NCBI RefSeq assembly: GCF_003600155.1
Contig: NZ_QWLD01000003.1
Coordinates: forward strand, 344,364-408,363
Direction: 5' to 3'
DNA length: 64,000 nucleotides
Source: Nesterenkonia muleiensis
GTDB lineage: Bacteria; Actinomycetota; Actinomycetes; Actinomycetales; Micrococcaceae
The notes beneath the pieces are model-generated. The model was not told where the DNA came from and searched no databases. It saw only the letters and a list, made by a program, of their open reading frames with translations. The position numbers were made by a program, and so were the translations under genes. Below, one piece after another: positions 52,219 through 60,795 of this stretch. Within the stretch, counting starts at the first letter, position 1. The number at the start of each line of letters is the position of its first letter.

Positions 52219-53967
52219 GTGACAATAGCCGACTATCCTGCAGTAAATAAGGATGTGCTGAGCCGGCGGGTGCGCCGCTGGGGTGCGCTCTACCAGGCCG
52301 AGGCCACCCTGCGCTCGATGCGCGCCTATGGCGGGGTGATCCTCTTCGCCTCCACCTTTCAGCCGATCATGTACATCCTGGCGATGGGCCTGGGGCTCGG
52401 TGTGCTGGTAGGTGCCGAAACTGACTTCTCCGCCTACGGTGCTGACAGCTACCTGATGTACATCGCACCGGCCATCCTGGCCTCCACAGTGGCGATGACC
52501 GCAGGCATCGAGTTCACCTTCCCGGTGATGGAAGGGTTCAAATGGCGGCGCAAGTACTACGGCGCCCAGGCCACCGCCCTGACCCCGCCGCAGATCGCCC
52601 TGGGACACATCCTGGGGGTCAGCTGCCGGTTCGGCCTCCACGCGCTGATCTTCACTGCGGTGCTGTTCGCCTTCGGCGCCCTGAGCTCCCCGGCAGCGCT
52701 GCTGATGATCCTTTCCTCCACCTTGGGCGCTTTGGCCATCGGCCTGCCGATCATGGCCTATATCTCCAGCCTGCGCGATGAGAAGGGCCATGCGGCCATC
52801 ATCCAGCGGTTTGTCATCATGCCGCTGTTCCTGTTCTCAGGCACCTTCTACCCGCTGACGAACCTTCCGCAGTTCCTGCAGGTGATCGGCTGGGTCTCCC
52901 CGATCTGGCACGCCAATGAGCTCGGCCGGGTGCTGGCCTTCGGCCAGCCCACCGACCTGTGGCTGGTGGCTGTCCATATCGGTTACCTGAGCGCCATCGT
53001 CGTGGTCGCCTGGTTCGCAGTCCAGCGAGTGTTCACCCGCCGGCTCGGCTATGACGAGTGGCGCGGCCGCATCCCGGGGCTGAAGGCCGATCAGCGCCGT
53101 CAGGAGCGGCAGGACGCCAAGGCTGCGGCAACGGAGAGCTACCAGCGCAGCGAGGGTGTTCCGCCGGTCGCCTTCCGCCGCGGGGTAGGTGCCAACTACT
53201 ACTCAGGCAACATCCGGGCAGTCTTCTCCCGCGGGCTGACGGCCATCCGCAACAACCGCGGGATCATCTTCATCTCCGGGTTCCTGGAGCCGGTGCTGTT
53301 CCTGACCAGCTTCGGGCTCGGGGTCTCACCGATGATCTCCGGCATCGAGGCGGCCGACGGCGGCACCATCAGCTATGCGATGTTCATCGCCCCGGCATTG
53401 CTGGCGGTCTCAGCCATGAACGGCGCGGTCTTCGACTCCACCTGGAACGTGTTCTTCAAACTGAAGATCACCAAGCTGTACCGGACCATGATGTCCACCT
53501 CACTGGGACCGGTCGATGTGGCGGTGGGCGAGATCGCCCTGGCTCTGTTCCGCGGCGGCATCTACGCCCTCGGATTCCTCGGGGTGCTGGTCGCCACCGG
53601 CCTGGTCACCCCGCTGCCAGCACTGCTGATGTGGATCACCGCCCTGTTCATCGCCCTGGGCTTCGCCTGCATCGGCATGGCGGTGACCAGCTTCATGAAA
53701 CGGTTCCAGCAGATGGACTGGATGATGATGGTGCTCATCCCGATGTTCCTGTTCTCCGCCACCCTGTTCCCCATCGATGTCTACCCCACCGGTGTGCAGT
53801 GGGTGATCCAGGCGCTGCCGCTGTGGCACGGTGTGGAGCTGATGCGCGATATCGCCTTCTGGGACTTCGGTGCCATGACCCTGGTGCACATCGGCTACTA
53901 CCTGGTGATGGTCGGCGTCGGCGGCGCGCTGGCCGCCTACCGCATGAAGGCCCTGTTCCTGCGCTGA
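52219..53967 (+). CDS. Double-length ABC-2 permease (two NodJ-like halves fused)
   Basis: 582 residues. Both halves are ABC-2 permeases of ~270 residues with six hydrophobic segments each. The first includes QPIMYILAMGLGLGVLVG and RFVIMPLFLFSGTFYPLTNLPQ; the second has EPVLFLTSFGLGVSP and MMMVLIPMFLFSATLFPIDVYP. A ~65-residue charged linker (KADQRRQERQDAKAAA) joins them. NodJ works as a homodimer, so one chain would here form the whole channel. The GTG at 52219 is preferred over the TTG at 52189; neither has a strong ribosome site. Confidence 0.88.
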   Translation: MTIADYPAVNKDVLSRRVRRWGALYQAEATLRSMRAYGGVILFASTFQPIMYILAMGLGLGVLVGAETDFSAYGADSYLMYIAPAILASTVAMTAGIEFTFPVMEGFKWRRKYYGAQATALTPPQIALGHILGVSCRFGLHALIFTAVLFAFGALSSPAALLMILSSTLGALAIGLPIMAYISSLRDEKGHAAIIQRFVIMPLFLFSGTFYPLTNLPQFLQVIGWVSPIWHANELGRVLAFGQPTDLWLVAVHIGYLSAIVVVAWFAVQRVFTRRLGYDEWRGRIPGLKADQRRQERQDAKAAATESYQRSEGVPPVAFRRGVGANYYSGNIRAVFSRGLTAIRNNRGIIFISGFLEPVLFLTSFGLGVSPMISGIEAADGGTISYAMFIAPALLAVSAMNGAVFDSTWNVFFKLKITKLYRTMMSTSLGPVDVAVGEIALALFRGGIYALGFLGVLVATGLVTPLPALLMWITALFIALGFACIGMAVTSFMKRFQQMDWMMMVLIPMFLFSATLFPIDVYPTGVQWVIQALPLWHGVELMRDIAFWDFGAMTLVHIGYYLVMVGVGGALAAYRMKALFLR

Positions 53968-54079
53968 TCGGGTGTGCAGCGACGTCGCTGAGGGCGACCG
54001 CTCTCGGACTGAGAATTCTTGTTAATGGAGACTTCACGGTTGCGTTACAGGCGAGAAATCCACTGACAGTACCTTCAAG

Positions 54080-54095
54080 TGAACTAATTGGTTCA
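54080..54095. promoter_or_regulatory. Near-palindrome before the NMT1-type importer operon
   Basis: TGAACTAATTGGTTCA matches its complement at 12 of 16 positions, in the AT-rich 160 bp before the ATPase gene. GTTCAA half-sites recur at 60767-60773 and 60791-60796 between the tetR and flavin reductase starts at the other end of the locus, so one TetR protein may act on both. Confidence 0.5.
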
Positions 54096-54130
54096 ACAAT
54101 GATGTGCAGGTAATCGTCACTCCTGCAGGG

Positions 54131-55018
54131 ATGGGGCTGTCTCCAGTGATCTCCGCGTCATCGAGCACCTCTGCCCCGGACACGCGCGGGGCAGATCTCC
54201 ACGCTGGCTATTCGGGCAGCTCGGACTCTCACAGGCTCGATCCGAGCCCCTTGCGCGTCTCGCTCACTGATGTGCAGAAGACCTTTGACGTCGGCCGTGG
54301 CCGCACGGTGCAGGCGCTGGTGGACATTGACCTGGACATCGCCGAAGGTGAATTCGTTGCACTCATCGGTCCTTCCGGCTGCGGCAAATCCACCGTCCTC
54401 AGACTTCTAGCCGGACTCGATACCACCTCGTCCGGAGAAGTGGAACTCTTCGGCTCCCCTCCCGAGGAACTCTCTCGGCAACACCGGCTGGGAGTAGCGT
54501 TCCAAGAGCACGCGCTACTGCCCTGGGCATCTGTCTCATCGAATATTTCTCTCCCCTACAAGGTCGCAGGGCGCAGCGTCGACAAGAACCGGGTGGCCGA
54601 ACTGATCAAACTGGTCGGCCTCACAGGATTCGAGAAGGCGCTGCCCAAGCAACTCTCGGGCGGAATGCGCCAGCGTGTGGCCATCGCCCGTGCGCTGGTG
54701 CTCAACCCGTCCTTGTTGCTCTTGGACGAGCCCTTCGGAGCACTCGACGCGGTGACCAGGCGCCGGATGAACTCAGAGCTGGCAAGAATCTGGTCCGAGG
54801 AGCGGCTCACCACGCTGCTGGTGACTCACGATGTCGATGAGGCGCTGATCCTGGCGGACCGGGTCGTCGTCATGTCCGGCAGGCCGGGCAAGATCCACCA
54901 CGTTGAAAAGGTGGATCTGCCACGGCCGCGGGATACCAGCGTCACCCGCACTCCCGCGTTCCACGAGCTCGTGGACAAGTTGACCGGCATGCTGGACGGG
55001 GCCGGCGAGGACAGCTGA
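54131..55018 (+). CDS. ABC importer ATPase, nitrate/taurine/pyrimidine (SsuB/TauB) type
   Basis: 295 residues. About 45 Ser/Pro-rich residues precede the ATPase core: LIGPSGCGKSTVLRLLAG (Walker A), VAFQEHALLPWASV (Q-loop typical of TauB/SsuB), LSGGMRQRVAIARAL and LLLDEPFGALDAVTR. It energises the two permeases that follow. The first permease ATG starts directly after its TGA. Start uncertain: ATG 54131 chosen, GTG 54104 is possible, and neither has a good ribosome site. Confidence 0.93.
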   Translation: MGLSPVISASSSTSAPDTRGADLHAGYSGSSDSHRLDPSPLRVSLTDVQKTFDVGRGRTVQALVDIDLDIAEGEFVALIGPSGCGKSTVLRLLAGLDTTSSGEVELFGSPPEELSRQHRLGVAFQEHALLPWASVSSNISLPYKVAGRSVDKNRVAELIKLVGLTGFEKALPKQLSGGMRQRVAIARALVLNPSLLLLDEPFGALDAVTRRRMNSELARIWSEERLTTLLVTHDVDEALILADRVVVMSGRPGKIHHVEKVDLPRPRDTSVTRTPAFHELVDKLTGMLDGAGEDS

Positions 55019-55771
55019 ATGAACACCCGAAAGCTCACCAAAGCCAGTTATATGGTCTCGGGCGTCGTGCTGCTTGTCGTCGCGGTCGAAGTGATCGCAC
55101 GGCTGGGCATCGCAGGCACCGCCTGGCCCTCGCTGGTGGAGGTCTACGAATTCCTGGGCGACGAACGGCAGCGCTCCACCCTGTGGCGAAACACCCTGGT
55201 GACCCTTGAGTCTTCGGCCACTGGCCTGGTGATGGGGACCATCATTGCGGTGCTTGCCGGGGCGGTGTCCGCCCTGGTGCCCATCCTGCGTCCGGGCCTG
55301 GACCGCTTCGCCGCCATCGTCAACGCCGTTCCCCTGGTCGCACTGGCCCCGTTGTTCATCACCACCGTGGGCAGGGAGGACAGTCCCGCCGTGGTGGCTG
55401 CCATGGGAGTGGGGTTCGTGGTGTTCGTCTCCACGACCTCCGGGTTGGCCAATGCCAGCCGGACCCACCATGATGTCCTGACCGTTTTGGGCGCCAACAG
55501 ATTCCGCAGGTTTGCCAGGCTGCAGTTGCCACAGGCGCTGCCCTCCATTGTCGATGGACTGGTCCTGGCCGCGCCCACCGCAGTGCTCGGCGCGACCATC
55601 GGTGAGTGGTTCGGCGCTCCCAGCGGACTCGGCATGATGATCGTCTCCGCTTTCCAGAGCGCCAACATTCCTCAGCTCTGGGCTGTTGCGCTCTCGGCGA
55701 CGGCGATGGCGCTGATTGCCTACTTCATCTTCATCGCCGTGCAGCGTGCGACGGTCAGGAGGTTCACGTGA
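55019..55771 (+). CDS. ABC importer permease 1 (SsuC/TauC type)
   Basis: 250 residues, about six hydrophobic segments, with the EAA loop (LTVLGANRFRRFARLQLPQALPSIVDGL) and the GATIGEWFGAPSGLGMMIV end typical of SsuC-like permeases. It overlaps the second permease by GTGA. A two-permease arrangement suggests a heterodimeric channel, whereas TauC and SsuC are homodimers. Confidence 0.92.
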   Translation: MNTRKLTKASYMVSGVVLLVVAVEVIARLGIAGTAWPSLVEVYEFLGDERQRSTLWRNTLVTLESSATGLVMGTIIAVLAGAVSALVPILRPGLDRFAAIVNAVPLVALAPLFITTVGREDSPAVVAAMGVGFVVFVSTTSGLANASRTHHDVLTVLGANRFRRFARLQLPQALPSIVDGLVLAAPTAVLGATIGEWFGAPSGLGMMIVSAFQSANIPQLWAVALSATAMALIAYFIFIAVQRATVRRFT

Positions 55772-56616
55772 GCGCTCCGACCATTCCCGGTACCCCAGCC
55801 CCGCATACCGCCACGGGTGGGAGCAGGACTCATGCCGGCACGACGTCCGGGCGTGTGCGGTCCACCCTCATCTGGGTGGGGACAAACGTGTTGCACCTGT
55901 GGCCCCTGGCTCTGGTGGTCCTGGTCTGGGACCTATGGATCGTGCTGAACAACTACACCGCTCTGGTGGCCGCACGCCCCTGGGACGCCTTCGCCGACAT
56001 CCTCACCCACCCGGGGGAGTATCTCTACGACACATGGTTCACCATGATGATGTCGGTCGGAGGGCTGCTCCTGGGGACCGTGGTCGGCTCACTCTGCGCC
56101 ATCCTGGTCTGGTGGTCGGCGGCGCTGTCGGGCATCGTGACTCCTGCCGCGCTGATCATGCGTTCGGTGCCCATCAGTGCGTTGATTCCCATCATCGCGC
56201 GGATCTTCGGCTACGAGAGCGACTCCACGGTCTTCGTCTGCATCGTCATCATCTGTTTCTTTCCCTCTTTCGTCTTCGTGCTGTCCGGGCTGGTCTCCAT
56301 CCCGGCTGCAGGCAGGGACCTCTTCACCGTGCTCGGGGCGGGAAAGGCGCAGGTCCTCATGCGGCTGGGGCTGTTGCATTCGGTGCCGAACCTGATGATC
56401 TCCGTGCGGATCACGGCGCCGATTGCGGTGATGGCGGCCATCCTTGCCGAGTACCTCATCGGAAACCACGGACTGGGAGAGATGTTCTCCTATGCCCGCA
56501 GCTACCAGCAGTGGGACCGCGCGTGGGGCACCGCCGTGATCGCCACGGTGCTCTCGGTGGCGATATTCCTGTCCGCTCGCTGGTGCGAACGCAAGGTCAC
56601 TGACCGTGTCACCTAG
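55768..56616 (+). CDS. ABC importer permease 2 (SsuC/TauC type)
   Basis: 282 residues. A polar N terminus of ~35 residues precedes six hydrophobic segments. The EAA loop is FTVLGAGKAQVLMRLGLLHSVPNLMISV, and the end is ILAEYLIGNHGLGEMFSYA. The GTG at 55768 lies in the stop of permease 1, with AGGAGG upstream. The longer frame from 55606 is inside permease 1 and rejected. Confidence 0.92.
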   Translation: MSAPTIPGTPAPHTATGGSRTHAGTTSGRVRSTLIWVGTNVLHLWPLALVVLVWDLWIVLNNYTALVAARPWDAFADILTHPGEYLYDTWFTMMMSVGGLLLGTVVGSLCAILVWWSAALSGIVTPAALIMRSVPISALIPIIARIFGYESDSTVFVCIVIICFFPSFVFVLSGLVSIPAAGRDLFTVLGAGKAQVLMRLGLLHSVPNLMISVRITAPIAVMAAILAEYLIGNHGLGEMFSYARSYQQWDRAWGTAVIATVLSVAIFLSARWCERKVTDRVT

Positions 56617-56678
56617 TCCAGCCCACACCACTGCTAATGACCACTTCACTTACATCACCCACTATGAGAGGAAGAACC

Positions 56679-57752
56679 ATGTCCGAGATTGATACCCAGC
56701 ACGGGATGCTGAAACGGCTTCTGGCTGCCGGGGCGGTAGGCTCCCTGGCGCTGCTCACCGCTTGCGGAAACGGCGACGACGACGCCACCGCAGGCGGTGC
56801 CGACGGAGAATGCGATGAGATGACTGAACTCGATGTCTCCTTGGGATGGATCCTCAACGTCGAGTGGGCCGGTTTTTGGATCGCCGATGATCGGGGGTAC
56901 TACGCCGATGAATGTCTGGAGATCAATTGGATTCAGGGGGGTCCCAACGCACCGTCCACGATGGCCACTGTGGCCGCAGGAGAGGCCCATATCGGGGTTG
57001 AGCCCTCTATGCAGAACTGGCTGCAAGCAGTGATCGACGGTAATGACTTTGTCAGCGTTGGCTCCATGTTCTACGACACCCCAGGTGCGATCCTCTCACT
57101 GGCCGATAACCCCATGGAGTCCGCAGAAGACTTGCAGGGAGCCACGATTCTTGGCCAAGATGGCACGCGCCCGCTGCTCGACGCGGTCTTCGGCGTCGCA
57201 GGGCTGGAGCCCGACTACAACTACGTCTCCGCCGGGTGGGACGCCGACCCGCTGGTCGAAGGCGAGGGCGATGCGCTCACCGTCTATGCCACCAACCAAC
57301 CCATCATGCTTGAGCAGACCCACGGTATGAGCGAGGACGACTACGTCGTCGCCACCTATGCCGATCTTGGCCTGCCTCAGTACGGGTGCCTGATCTACGC
57401 GGAAGGGTCCACCTTGGACTCCGAGTCCGATGCCATCGAAGGGTTCCTGCGCGCTTCGGCGCAAGGCTGGCTGGAGAACGAGGAGGATCCGGAGGTCGCG
57501 GCGGAGCTCGCCGTCGATGTGTTCGGAGCCGAGCTGGGTCTCGACTTCGATGAACAGGTTCGTGAGAACGAGCTGCAGATCCCGTTTGTCCGCGGTCCCC
57601 TGGCAGATGAGGAACTCTTCTGGATCGACACCCAGAGATGGGGCGGAGAGATGTACGACGGCTTCGAAGAAGCGGACGTCCTGGAGGGTGAACTGCCCGA
57701 TCCTGAGCAGGTCATCGATATGAGCTATCTCGAGGCAGCATATGCGCAGTGA
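56679..57752 (+). CDS. NMT1/THI5-like substrate-binding lipoprotein
   Basis: 357 residues. LLTACG near residue 28 is the lipobox. The mature part has VSLGWILNVEWAGFWIADDRGYYADECLEI and GGPNAPSTMATVAAGEAHIGVEPS, the pattern of the HMP/thiamine-pyrimidine, riboflavin (RibY) and related aromatic-heterocycle binders rather than of taurine binders. GAGAGGAAG precedes the ATG. It likely fixes the specificity of the importer, so the true ligand is probably a small heterocycle. Its end overlaps the deaminase start by 11 bp. Confidence 0.9.
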   Translation: MSEIDTQHGMLKRLLAAGAVGSLALLTACGNGDDDATAGGADGECDEMTELDVSLGWILNVEWAGFWIADDRGYYADECLEINWIQGGPNAPSTMATVAAGEAHIGVEPSMQNWLQAVIDGNDFVSVGSMFYDTPGAILSLADNPMESAEDLQGATILGQDGTRPLLDAVFGVAGLEPDYNYVSAGWDADPLVEGEGDALTVYATNQPIMLEQTHGMSEDDYVVATYADLGLPQYGCLIYAEGSTLDSESDAIEGFLRASAQGWLENEEDPEVAAELAVDVFGAELGLDFDEQVRENELQIPFVRGPLADEELFWIDTQRWGGEMYDGFEEADVLEGELPDPEQVIDMSYLEAAYAQ

Positions 57753-58785
57753 CCCACAGACGGCTCTGCACTCTTTGCCATCAGCCGAGCAGCCTCCCAT
57801 GAGAGACCCCCGGACTCTGCCCAAAGGTCACCTGCACCTCCACCTGGAAGCGGCCATGCGTTCAGCGACTCTGGACGAGTTGGCGGGCAGGATGGGGATC
57901 GAGCTTCCACAGACGGAGGGGTTCGAGGGTTTCACCGCCTTCAGCCAGATGTACCGAGGGCTCCTGGCGGTGCTGCAGGAGCCGGTCAACCTGCGCCGGC
58001 TGATTCATGAATCGGTGCAGGATGCTGCCCAGCAGGGGGCGGTGTACCTGGAACTTGGCGTCAGCCCGGCGTTCTACGTGGAGGTCTACGGCTCTCTGCA
58101 GGAGTCTCTGGATGCCATGCTCAGCTACAGTGCCGAGGCCAGTGAAGAACACGGCGTCGAGGTGGGCTTCATGGTCACCGCGGACCGGCAACAGCCTGTT
58201 GAGGAAGCCACGGCGCTGGCCAAGGTGGCCGCTGCTCGCGCTGACCGGGGCGTGGTGTCCTTCGGTTTGGCCAACGAAGAGCGGGGAAACCCCTGTGCGG
58301 CATTCCAGCGGCCTTTCGCGATCGCCAAGTCCGCTGGACTGCAGTCCACACCTCATGCAGGCGAGCTGGTGGGTCCTGAATCGGTGTGGGAGGCCATCGA
58401 TGTGCTCGGGGCAGACAGAGTGCTTCATGGTGTCACTTCAGCGTCTGATCCGAAGCTGATCGACGCCATCGTGGCACGGGGCGTCTGCCTGGATGTCTGT
58501 CCCACCTCCAATCTGCTGCTGAATGTGGTGGAGAGTCTTGCCGAGCATCCGTTGAAGATGCTGCTGGATGCAGGCGTGCGCTGCTCGATCAACGCTGATG
58601 ACCCCATCCTCTTCGGACCCGACCTGCTCGAGGAGTACGAGCTCTGCAGAAGCGCTCTGGGGCTCAGCGATGCCGAGCTTGCCGCCTGTGCGCTCAGCTC
58701 GGTGGAGTGCACGCTGGCCTCGGAGGAGACGAAGTCAGGGGCGCGTCGGGGCATCGAGCAGTGGCTGGCCGAGCCGTCGTTGTGA
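57742..58785 (+). CDS. Adenosine/adenine deaminase family enzyme, atypical
   Basis: 347 residues. The zinc ligands are HLH at 32-34 in KGHLHLHLEAAMR, the catalytic Glu is in TPHAGE, then DRVLHGV, DVCPTSN and SINADDP. All catalytic positions are kept, but the usual HLDG/HLEG substrate loop reads HLEAA, and VLHGV replaces RIGHG. The paralogue at 15867 is a standard adenosine deaminase. This copy most likely deaminates an amino-heterocycle that the importer brings in. GAGG six bases before the ATG and overlap with the binding protein show coupling. Confidence 0.88.
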   Translation: MRSDPQTALHSLPSAEQPPMRDPRTLPKGHLHLHLEAAMRSATLDELAGRMGIELPQTEGFEGFTAFSQMYRGLLAVLQEPVNLRRLIHESVQDAAQQGAVYLELGVSPAFYVEVYGSLQESLDAMLSYSAEASEEHGVEVGFMVTADRQQPVEEATALAKVAAARADRGVVSFGLANEERGNPCAAFQRPFAIAKSAGLQSTPHAGELVGPESVWEAIDVLGADRVLHGVTSASDPKLIDAIVARGVCLDVCPTSNLLLNVVESLAEHPLKMLLDAGVRCSINADDPILFGPDLLEEYELCRSALGLSDAELAACALSSVECTLASEETKSGARRGIEQWLAEPSL

Positions 58786-58801
58786 CATGGAAAGGAATGA
58801 T

Positions 58802-60220
58802 ATGAAAGAGCTGCATTTCGGGGTTTTCGAAGTGTTCGGACCACAGGTGGGAGGCACCCACAGCTGGCCGCATCCGCTGAGCGACTCCATCAACTTCGCC
58901 GACCCCGACCACTGGGTCACGATTGCGAAGATTCTGGAGGAAGGGGGTTTCGACTTCCTGTTCTTCGCCGATGGCTACGGGTATCCCATGATCGGGGACG
59001 ATATCTCCAGGACCGCGGTGGAGAGGGGGGTGAACTTCTCAGGGTACGATCCGGCGATGATCATCCCCGTGCTGGCCCAGCACACCAAACGGCTGGGGTT
59101 CGTGGTCACCTCCTCCACCGGACTGGACCACCCCGTTCAATTGGCACGAAGGTTCTCCACCCTGGACCAGCTCACTGGTGGGCGCATCGGGTGGAATATC
59201 GTGACTGGGGCCTCGCAGAATGCGGTTGCCAAGGTGCTCGGCCATGACACCATGCTGGCTCATGACACCCGGTATGAGATGGCTGCTGAGTATGTGCGGC
59301 TGGCTGTCCAGTACTGGGAGCAGGCGTGGGACGACGGCGCCCTGGTCGCCGACCGCGAGAGCGGCGTCTATGCCGATGTCTCGGGTATTCACCGAGTGGA
59401 TTTCGGCGGTGAGCACTACCGCAGCGCCGGGTACTTCACCGCACCGCCCACGCCTCAGCGGACCCCGGTTCTCTTCCAGGCGGGGACCTCCCCTAAGGGC
59501 AGGGCTTTCGCGGCGGCGCATGCCGAATGCGTCTTCGTGCAGGGAACCGTCCCGAAGCACACTGCTTCCAACGTCGCTGATATCCGGCGGCGTGCCGCCG
59601 CGGAAGGCAGAGATCCTGCGGGTATAAAGCTCATGGCCGGACTGACTGCCTTCGTGGCGGAGTCCGAACAGGCAGCCCAGCAGCTCGAAGCCGAGTTCGA
59701 CGCTCTGCAGAGCGATGAGATCGTCGCGGCGCTGTATGCGGGCAATACTGGCATCGATCTGCTCTCACTGAATCCTGATGAGACGCTTCATCAGGTGCTG
59801 GGGAACGGCGGACCTGTAGGGCAGATGGGAACGAGTAACATCGAGCGCTTCCTCGGGAAGGATGGGGCGGATGCCCCGAGAGTCCGCGAGATACTCGATC
59901 AGCTGCGCGGGCGTGGCACTCGGGGGTTCCGAGTCTCGGGAACAGGTGAGCAGGTGGCCGACCAGATCGAGGCTTTGGCGGCTGAGACCGACCTGGATGG
60001 TTTCCTCATCGAGCCGGTTTTCGACCCCAGGGATCTTCGGGTGTTCTCTCAGGAGGTGATGCCTGTGCTGCGTCACCGCGGCAGGCTGAGCGAGAACGCC
60101 GAACCTGTGAGTCTGCGCCAGCAGCTCCTCGGACGCAGGGGGTCACGGCTGGGTGGGGACCATCACCTCGTGGGGGACGCCGCGGAGGTGGTCAGCAAGA
60201 CTGCCACGGCGGTGTCGTGA
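58802..60220 (+). CDS. NtaA/SnaA/DszA-type flavin-dependent monooxygenase (LLM family)
   Basis: 472 residues. LHFGVFEVFG, LEEGGFDFLFFADG, GFVVTSSTGLDHPVQLARRFSTLDQLTGGRIGWNIVT (spread over ~95-130) and FQAGTSPKGRAFAA are hallmarks of the NtaA/DszA/SnaA branch, which uses FMNH2 and O2 to split C-N or C-S bonds or open rings. RcaE riboflavin lyase and RutA are members of the wider family. FMNH2 would come from the reductase at 60796. GGAAAGGA precedes the ATG. Its last 58 bp overlap the 3' end of the convergent tetR gene. Confidence 0.92.
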   Translation: MKELHFGVFEVFGPQVGGTHSWPHPLSDSINFADPDHWVTIAKILEEGGFDFLFFADGYGYPMIGDDISRTAVERGVNFSGYDPAMIIPVLAQHTKRLGFVVTSSTGLDHPVQLARRFSTLDQLTGGRIGWNIVTGASQNAVAKVLGHDTMLAHDTRYEMAAEYVRLAVQYWEQAWDDGALVADRESGVYADVSGIHRVDFGGEHYRSAGYFTAPPTPQRTPVLFQAGTSPKGRAFAAAHAECVFVQGTVPKHTASNVADIRRRAAAEGRDPAGIKLMAGLTAFVAESEQAAQQLEAEFDALQSDEIVAALYAGNTGIDLLSLNPDETLHQVLGNGGPVGQMGTSNIERFLGKDGADAPRVREILDQLRGRGTRGFRVSGTGEQVADQIEALAAETDLDGFLIEPVFDPRDLRVFSQEVMPVLRHRGRLSENAEPVSLRQQLLGRRGSRLGGDHHLVGDAAEVVSKTATAVS

Positions 60221-60759
60221 GCGGAGTCGAGAGCATCGGTGTCGGAGCCGGCCAGTAGGGAGAACTGCAATCCTCTCCATAACGCCAGAAGCTGTAGTGC
60301 TGCGTTTCCCGCCGCCCGGCTCTCCCAACCATGGACCAGGAATGCCGTTTCGATCTCTGTGTACCAACGATCCCGGAGTTCCAGCAGGTAGCGGCTATGT
60401 GACTCCGGCTGCCGGATGGCGATCGCGAACATCTCGAAAAATAGCCTCAGGAATGCCCGGTTCTCCCGCGCCCTCAGAGTTCGCCATCCACGGCAGAGCC
60501 TCTGTGCCAGTTCTCCCTCTTCCTTGAGCTGCGGCAACAGCTGATGAAGCCCGGGGGACCGATCGTAGGCGGCGTAGATCGCCTGAGAAATCAGGGCTTC
60601 TTTCGAGCCGAAGTAGTACAGCAGCATCCGATTGTTGGAACCGGCTGCGCGAGCTAGTGCATGGAGGGTCACACCTTGAACTCCGTGATTGAGGATGTGC
60701 TCGACCACGAGTCCGAGCAGTCGTTCAGCCTCCGGGCTGCGAGGGGAGCTCATGCTCAT
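60163..60759 (-). CDS. TetR family regulator of the importer-monooxygenase locus
   Basis: 198 residues. The HTH is VTLHALARAAGSNNRMLLYYFGSK (about 30-53); the rest is the helical ligand domain. It lies between the monooxygenase (convergent, overlapping) and the flavin reductase (divergent, 36 bp between starts). A TAGAAT box lies six bases before its second ATG (60753), suggesting leaderless transcription. It is the natural candidate to sense the imported compound. RutR, the TetR of the rut pyrimidine pathway, is a functional analogue. Confidence 0.9.
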   Translation of the reverse strand: MSMSSPRSPEAERLLGLVVEHILNHGVQGVTLHALARAAGSNNRMLLYYFGSKEALISQAIYAAYDRSPGLHQLLPQLKEEGELAQRLCRGWRTLRARENRAFLRLFFEMFAIAIRQPESHSRYLLELRDRWYTEIETAFLVHGWESRAAGNAALQLLALWRGLQFSLLAGSDTDALDSAHDTAVAVLLTTSAASPTR

Positions 60760-60795
60760 ATTCTACGTTCAACCAGATCACGTCATGGAGGTTCA

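Noticed and set aside
55606..55767. Longer N terminus for the second importer permease
   Set aside because: The extension lies entirely within permease 1 in another frame; GTG at 55768 has AGGAGG and a GTGA coupling overlap.
58568..58801. Longer N terminus for the monooxygenase
   Set aside because: Overlaps the deaminase gene and lacks homology; the ATG at 58802 has GGAAAGGA and starts the conserved LHFGVFEVFG.
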